From positions 1 through 11,302 of the forward strand of contig JANXSH010000208.1 of assembly GCA_025356615.1 (NCBI GenBank): a stretch of 11,302 nucleotides of DNA. Direction: 5' to 3'. The position numbers and the translations under genes were made by a program. Below are positions 7,653 through 11,302 of this stretch, piece by piece. The DNA comes from Planctomycetia bacterium (GTDB taxonomy: Bacteria; Planctomycetota; Planctomycetia; Gemmatales; Gemmataceae). Numbering within the stretch: position 1 is the first letter of the stretch; every line of letters starts with the position of its first letter. The notes below the pieces were generated by a model that was not told the origin of the DNA, did not search any database, and was given only the letters and a program-made list of their open reading frames with translations.

Positions 7653-8317
7653 TGGTCTTGTTGGCCCTCCTCGTGTTCGTCGGCCCCGCAGCGCGGGCAG
7701 CCGACAACGCCCCGCTGTCGCCTACGGTCGCCGACCTGTGGGGCCAGTTGGCGACGAGTGACGAAGGCAAGGCGACACGCGCGATCCTTGCGCTGGCCAA
7801 ACAGCCGAAAGAGGCGGTCGAGTTCCTCGGGAAGACCCTGAAGGCCGTGAAGGTAGATAAGGCGAAGGTCGCCAAGTGGCTCGAGCAGCTCGGCGACGAC
7901 GCCTTCACCCGGCGCGAGGAGGCGATGCTCGAACTGGCCCTCGTCGCCGAGTCCATCAAGGCGGAACTGGAGAAGGCCGCCAAGAGCAATGATGCCGAGA
8001 TAAGGAGGCGGGCTGCCTTGCTCCTGGAGAAGAAGCCCGCCGAGGCGAAGCAGCCCGCCAAGGCAGCGGGCCTCGCGGGCCGGCGGGTCGAGGTCCAGAA
8101 TGTCAACGGGGAGATCACGATCATGATCGATGGCAAGGCACTGGACCTCAACCCGAAGCCGAACCTGGCTCTACTCCAGGCGACACGCGGTATCGCTCTG
8201 CTGGAGCATATCGGCACGCCGGAAGCGAAGAAGATCCTCGAGCGTCTCGCCGAAGGTGAACCGAGCCACCTGGCGAAAGAGGCGAAGGCGGCGCTGAAGC
8301 GCCTCGCGGCACGATGA
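7634..8317 (+). CDS. Secreted HEAT-like helical repeat protein
   Basis: The start ATG 7634 has an AGAGGG ribosome site and lies inside the end of the flavin reductase-like gene, so co-translation is likely. The 227-aa product has a signal peptide (MVLLALLVFVGPAARA, cut near residue 22-23). The mature part begins with LSPTVADLWGQLATSDEGKA and ends with IGTPEAKKILERLAEGEPSH and AKAALKRLAAR. In planctomycetes I know this pattern as an accessory domain fused behind WD40 repeats or sigma factors. Here it stands alone, with a central insert (VEVQNVNGEITIMIDGKALD, about residues 155-174) of beta character. It is probably an extracytoplasmic protein-interaction module; no enzymatic residue is evident. 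Confidence 0.75.
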   Translation: MRSSRMMVLLALLVFVGPAARAADNAPLSPTVADLWGQLATSDEGKATRAILALAKQPKEAVEFLGKTLKAVKVDKAKVAKWLEQLGDDAFTRREEAMLELALVAESIKAELEKAAKSNDAEIRRRAALLLEKKPAEAKQPAKAAGLAGRRVEVQNVNGEITIMIDGKALDLNPKPNLALLQATRGIALLEHIGTPEAKKILERLAEGEPSHLAKEAKAALKRLAAR

Positions 8318-8327
8318 CACGGCGAGA

Positions 8328-8347
8328 GCAAGAACCGCCGTTCTTGC
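8328..8347 (+). terminator. Hairpin after the HEAT-like gene, weak terminator candidate
   Basis: GCAAGAAC and GTTCTTGC form a perfect 8-bp stem around CGCC, 11 nt after the stop codon. There is no T tract afterwards, so termination would be partial or factor-assisted. The right arm overlaps the predicted promoter of the next genes. Confidence 0.4.
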
Positions 8348-8372
8348 CTGTGGCGTGATGTGTAGTTACAAT
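8344..8372 (+). promoter_or_regulatory. Promoter of the 8402-9749 accessory genes
   Basis: TTGCCT (8344-8349, 4 of 6) is followed after 17 bp by TACAAT (8367-8372, 5 of 6). The start of transcription near 8379 removes the ATG codons at 8371 and 8374 as starts of the 117-aa gene. The -35 lies in the hairpin's right arm, so read-through transcription or hairpin formation could affect it. Confidence 0.5.
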
Positions 8373-8401
8373 GATGTGGAATAGAGTGGAGGAAGGTGTT
8401 A

Positions 8402-8464
8402 TTGGGGAAGGCGCGGCGAATCCGTCCCGTTGCCCAGAATGTTACTACCGAGAGTTCAATATGA
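8402..8464 (+). CDS. Possible 20-aa leader ORF coupled to the next gene
   Basis: The best ribosome site in this interval, GGAGGAAGG (8388-8396), is followed 5 nt later by TTG at 8402. That codon opens a 20-codon frame (LGKARRIRPVAQNVTTESSI, the first residue read as Met) ending in TGA at 8462-8464. Its stop overlaps the ATG of the 117-aa gene as ATGA, while that gene itself has only a poor ribosome site. This fits translational coupling through a short leader. Alternatives are chance, or the lost N terminus of the next gene after a frameshift. Confidence 0.35.
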   Translation: MGKARRIRPVAQNVTTESSI

Positions 8465-8814
8465 GCGTGAAAGAGAAGCCGCACTACACTTTGCCAGCTG
8501 CGACACTGGCAGGATGGATCGAAAGCCAGCCTGAGAAGTGGTGGTCTGTCGATGGCGACCCATGGCTATCTTCGATTCTGAGTTTCCCCTGCCCAAGCGA
8601 TGAAATCGTACCCGCTCTGAGCAAGATCGGCAAAGATCTGTTGCTGTATGATAAGACTCCAGCGTCGAAGGCGCATGGCGAAACCATCGCAGGCGATAAG
8701 CTGGATGGTCTCTCCGACACCAACAATAAACGTCACCATAGGACATTCCTCTTGACCTGGGCTGATTCGGAGATCGACTGGTTGTTGAAGGAGGATGACG
8801 CAATGGTTCCCTAG
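8461..8814 (+). CDS. Unrecognised 117-aa protein, first gene of a HEPN pair
   Basis: I do not recognise this family. The product is small, soluble and acidic toward its C terminus. It has two Trp-rich stretches (AGWIESQPEKWWSVDGDPWL, residues 18-37, and LLTWADSEIDWLLKEDD, 97-113) and a polar middle. There is no signal peptide or membrane segment. The gene is visibly AT-richer than its neighbours and lies 74 bp before the HEPN-like gene in the same orientation. A partner role, for example an antitoxin or sensor for the HEPN-like protein, is inferred from position only. The start at 8461 is supported by ATGA coupling to the leader and by the promoter position. Confidence 0.6.
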   Translation: MSVKEKPHYTLPAATLAGWIESQPEKWWSVDGDPWLSSILSFPCPSDEIVPALSKIGKDLLLYDKTPASKAHGETIAGDKLDGLSDTNNKRHHRTFLLTWADSEIDWLLKEDDAMVP

Positions 8815-8888
8815 CGGCTACCCTATCCCGCTCGCCCCTCGGACTGTATTCGTCTCCAATCCTCCCTATCCCAGAAAGGAAGTTGACA

Positions 8889-9749
8889 TTGCCTCGTCCA
8901 GCAATCGATCTTCACCAAATGGTGCGGCAAGTTCTCCAACATACCTCCCCGATGCTGCCGGAGGCGAACTGCCCAATCCAACATTTCGAGAGGTCAGTAA
9001 ACATCGGCCCCTTGCTCATCGACTACATCGATGACCATATCGCTCCCGATACCGTTTATGAGGCCGTGTACAATCGTCATCTTGGTCATCTGCGCCGGAT
9101 GGTACTTGCCGAATTGGTCGAATCCTTCGAGCGATTCCTCAAGGAATTGGCATCCGCGTGCGTAGATTTTCTTGCACCCTACAGCGTAGATGATCGATTC
9201 GACGAGTTCATCCCCAGGCGTGGCGGACATATTGCTGCATTCGTCAATGCGAGTTCGATTGGGAAGGCTTTGTGTGAATCAGATACCTGGCTCAATAACG
9301 ATACCATCAACAAGAGATTTCGATCGCTGCTGAAAGATCCCTTCGGGGCTGACTGGGAATTCTTATTCCCCAGTCCGACACAATCACCCGTTGCCGAGAG
9401 GTCGCGAGCGGCAACGTTGCTGATTCTATGGCAGCTTCGACATAACTCGGCTCACAATGTCGGTGTACTAACTCATTCTGATTCGATGAAGTTTCGTGTG
9501 CTAATCGGTGGGCCTGTCGAGGCTGATCGGAGGTTGTCTCCTTCGGCGGAAGACCTCCGATATGTAAATCGATTCTTGACTGAGACTGCGATCAGTATCA
9601 ACCGCCGTGTCGGGACACGTCTGGCTCGACTATTGGACGGATTTCATGCGACTGATCCAACATTATTTGATGCGCAGACTAAAGCGAACAGTATTTCCCG
9701 ATGTTTCGCACTTTCAGTAACGATTCATAGCCAAGTTGGTGTGTTGTGA
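8889..9749 (+). CDS. HEPN-like domain protein (putative RNase)
   Basis: The TTG at 8889 is chosen because AAGGAAG (8876-8882) sits 6 nt upstream; a TTG at 8883 would leave no gap after it. The 286-aa product is largely helical. Residues 67-96 contain an amphipathic helix (LVESFERFLKELASACVDFL) like the first HEPN helix. Residues 183-195 read LRHNSAHNVGVLT, matching the HEPN RNase signature R-x4-H (Arg184, His189) followed by the frequent HNxG. HEPN proteins with this motif are metal-independent RNases in toxin-antitoxin, CRISPR and abortive-infection systems. A C-terminal helical part (residues 213-286) is unassigned. Lower GC than the flanking genes suggests acquisition. The HEPN assignment is motif-based. 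Confidence 0.6.
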   Translation: MPRPAIDLHQMVRQVLQHTSPMLPEANCPIQHFERSVNIGPLLIDYIDDHIAPDTVYEAVYNRHLGHLRRMVLAELVESFERFLKELASACVDFLAPYSVDDRFDEFIPRRGGHIAAFVNASSIGKALCESDTWLNNDTINKRFRSLLKDPFGADWEFLFPSPTQSPVAERSRAATLLILWQLRHNSAHNVGVLTHSDSMKFRVLIGGPVEADRRLSPSAEDLRYVNRFLTETAISINRRVGTRLARLLDGFHATDPTLFDAQTKANSISRCFALSVTIHSQVGVL

Positions 9750-9812
9750 TTGAAATCAGGATGTCAAGGTTGATGCACTACTCTGAACACTGAACACTGT
9801 ACCGAGGCTCTC

Positions 9813-11231
9813 ATGCCGCGTCCCGTTCATTGGCACGAGGGAATGTTCCTTCGGCCACACCACTTCCAGGCGTCCCAGCGTTACGGCGCGCACGAGCTGG
9901 CGCGCGCGACGCACTGGAACCTGCACCACGCCTGGGGTCTACGCGGGATCGAAATCGATCGACTGGCCCTGGCGAATCACCGCTTCGTCGTGCGCTCCCT
10001 CCGCGCGCGGTTCCGCGACGGGTCACTGATCGCCACCCCCGAGGACGGCGACCTGGCGGCGCTCGATCTCAAAGAGGCGCTCGCCCGCGATGGCGTCGTC
10101 ACGGTACTCCTGGGGCTACCTGTCGTCCATCTCGGCAGGCCGAACACCGGCGAGAGCAGAGGCGACGATGCGCGCTATCTGCTAGACGGCAACGAGGTCG
10201 AGGACGAGAACACCGGAGTGAACCCGCAGCGAATCCAGGTGCGCCTGCTGAACTTCCGCCTCTTCCTCTCGACGCAGGACCAGACGGGATTCGAGGTGCT
10301 GCCCCTGGCACGCATCGAGAAATCCGCGCGGGCCGACGCCGTCCCCCAACTCGACCTCGCGTTCATCCCGCCCGTCCTGGCGTGCGACGCCTGGGCACCG
10401 CTCCAGGAGGGCATCCTCCAGGCGGTCTTCGACCGCGTCGGCAAGAAGATCGAGTTGCTCGGCGAACAGGTTCTCGCGCGGGGCATCGACTTCGACAGCT
10501 CCGCTCAGGGCGAACGCCTCTTGTTCGAGCAACTCCGCGTCCTCAACGAGGCCCACGCCGTCCTCGGCGTCAGCGCCTTCGTGGAGGGCGTCCACCCACG
10601 CGAAGCCTACACGGAGTTGTGCCGGATCGTCGGCTCGCTCGCGGTCTTCGGCGAGGCCCGCCGCGTGCCCCGCCTGCCGCCGTATGACCACGACGACCTC
10701 GGCGGGTGCTTCCACGCGGTCAAGCACCACATCGACGCGCTGCTCGACGCCGTCGTCGAGCCTGCGTACAAGGAGCGGGCCTTCATCGGGGCGGGGATGC
10801 GGATGCAGGTGTCGCTCGAGCCGATGTGGGTGGAGTCGGGCTGGCAGATGTTCATCGGCGTCGATTCGCCCCTGGAAGTCGAGGATTGCGTGCGCCTCCT
10901 GACGCGGGCGGGCGGACTCGACATGAAGGTCGGCTCGTCGGAGCGCGTCGATAACCTGTTCCGCCTCGGCCAGGCGGGACTGAAGTTCACCCACAGCCCG
11001 CAACGGCCGGCGGCGTTGCCACAGCGACCGGGATTGTTGTACTTCCAACTCGGGCGCGAGGCCCAGCAGTCCGAGTGGGCCAACGTGCAGCGGTCGCTGA
11101 GTCTCGCCGTCCGGCTCAACGAGAACCGCATCGCCGGCAACATCCAGGACCAGCGTCGGCTGACGGTCAACCTCGGCGGCGGGCAGACGACGACGCTACA
11201 GTTCACGTTGTTCGTCGTGCCCTCCGCATAA
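9813..11231 (+). CDS. tssK: Type VI secretion baseplate subunit TssK
   Basis: The 472-aa protein opens with PVHWHEGMFLRPHHFQASQR (residues 4-23), the hallmark N terminus of TssK, which forms trimers linking the baseplate to the TssJLM membrane complex. Other family-like stretches are RIVGSLAVFGEARRVPRLPPYDHDDLGGCF in the middle and VQRSLSLAVRLNENRIAGN near the end. The length is close to the usual size of about 440-450, so the gene is complete. GAGG 6 nt before ATG supports the start. It acts at the cytoplasmic face of the inner membrane. No other tss gene is visible; the rest of a type VI cluster would be expected to the right. The accessory pair just upstream borders the cluster. Confidence 0.93.
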   Translation: MPRPVHWHEGMFLRPHHFQASQRYGAHELARATHWNLHHAWGLRGIEIDRLALANHRFVVRSLRARFRDGSLIATPEDGDLAALDLKEALARDGVVTVLLGLPVVHLGRPNTGESRGDDARYLLDGNEVEDENTGVNPQRIQVRLLNFRLFLSTQDQTGFEVLPLARIEKSARADAVPQLDLAFIPPVLACDAWAPLQEGILQAVFDRVGKKIELLGEQVLARGIDFDSSAQGERLLFEQLRVLNEAHAVLGVSAFVEGVHPREAYTELCRIVGSLAVFGEARRVPRLPPYDHDDLGGCFHAVKHHIDALLDAVVEPAYKERAFIGAGMRMQVSLEPMWVESGWQMFIGVDSPLEVEDCVRLLTRAGGLDMKVGSSERVDNLFRLGQAGLKFTHSPQRPAALPQRPGLLYFQLGREAQQSEWANVQRSLSLAVRLNENRIAGNIQDQRRLTVNLGGGQTTTLQFTLFVVPSA

Positions 11232-11233
11232 GT

Positions 11234-11264
11234 GTCGGATGGGTCGAGCGGAGTGAGGCCCACG
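11234..11264. repeat. Dispersed repeat reading VGWVERSEAH
   Basis: Right after the tssK stop, translation in one frame gives VGWVERSEAHAE and the reverse strand gives a VGLTPLDP-like reading. I know this short palindromic motif as a common dispersed bacterial intergenic repeat, often mis-annotated as protein. It is flanked by the imperfect direct repeat CCTCCGCATAAGTGT (11221-11235) and CCTTCGGCGTAAGTGT (11285-11300). Confidence 0.5.
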
Positions 11265-11302
11265 CGGAGGGCGACTTTGTCATGCCTTCGGCGTAAGTGT
11301 AG

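Noticed and set aside
7141..8484. 447-aa open frame on the minus strand
   Set aside because: It is antisense to the flavin reductase and HEAT-like genes, Ser/Arg-rich in composition and without family features; a high-GC shadow.
9784..9800. CTGAACACTGAACACTG tandem repeat before tssK
   Set aside because: It has only two short units with no array or symmetric context, too little to call a site.
10182..11048. 288-aa open frame on the minus strand within tssK
   Set aside because: It is fully antisense to a convincing tssK, with Arg/Glu/Asp/Leu-biased shadow composition.

Overview
The window reads as a GC-rich planctomycete chromosome, most likely of the Gemmata/Isosphaera type. The evidence is a BBP7-type outer-membrane barrel, an integrase with the domain layout I associate with that group, a secreted helical-repeat protein resembling a planctomycete accessory domain, and dispersed palindromic intergenic repeats. 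The assignment rests on recalled family patterns, not on a search.

Left region (1-3300): a tyrosine-recombinase integrase gene (42 to about 1740) is broken by two frameshifts. It abuts the 3' end of a minus-strand tRNA-Arg(ACG) gene (1637-1710), which has a near-perfect sigma-70 promoter. This is the usual layout of an element integrated into a tRNA gene. Between the catalytic domain and the tRNA lie two pairs of a 15-bp direct repeat, each pair 20 bp apart, which look like integrase arm sites. To the right, a signal-peptide-bearing BBP7 barrel gene (1890-3179) is interrupted by one in-frame TGA and is otherwise continuous. It is followed by two strong inverted repeats.

Middle region (3485-6532): an extended -10 promoter precedes a tight three-gene operon encoding a SAM methyltransferase, an FAD-dependent oxidoreductase and a type III polyketide synthase. 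Both junctions are 4-bp ATGA overlaps. The gene set matches phenolic-lipid (alkylresorcinol/alkylquinone or alkylpyrone) tailoring clusters. After it, 6544-6980 is a large nested palindrome. Its outer arms are about 100 nt, with a perfect 31-bp core, and it contains a 160-bp element with 25-bp terminal inverted repeats and a perfect 17-bp hairpin at its centre.

Right region (7035-11302): a flavin reductase-like gene overlaps by 19 bp a gene for a secreted HEAT-like protein. Then comes an AT-richer accessory stretch: a possible 20-codon leader ORF coupled by ATGA to an unrecognised 117-aa protein, followed by a 286-aa protein with a HEPN-like RxxxxH motif. This pair is the best candidate for an undescribed system, possibly a toxin-antitoxin or defence module. 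The window ends with a complete tssK (type VI secretion baseplate) and a short dispersed repeat.
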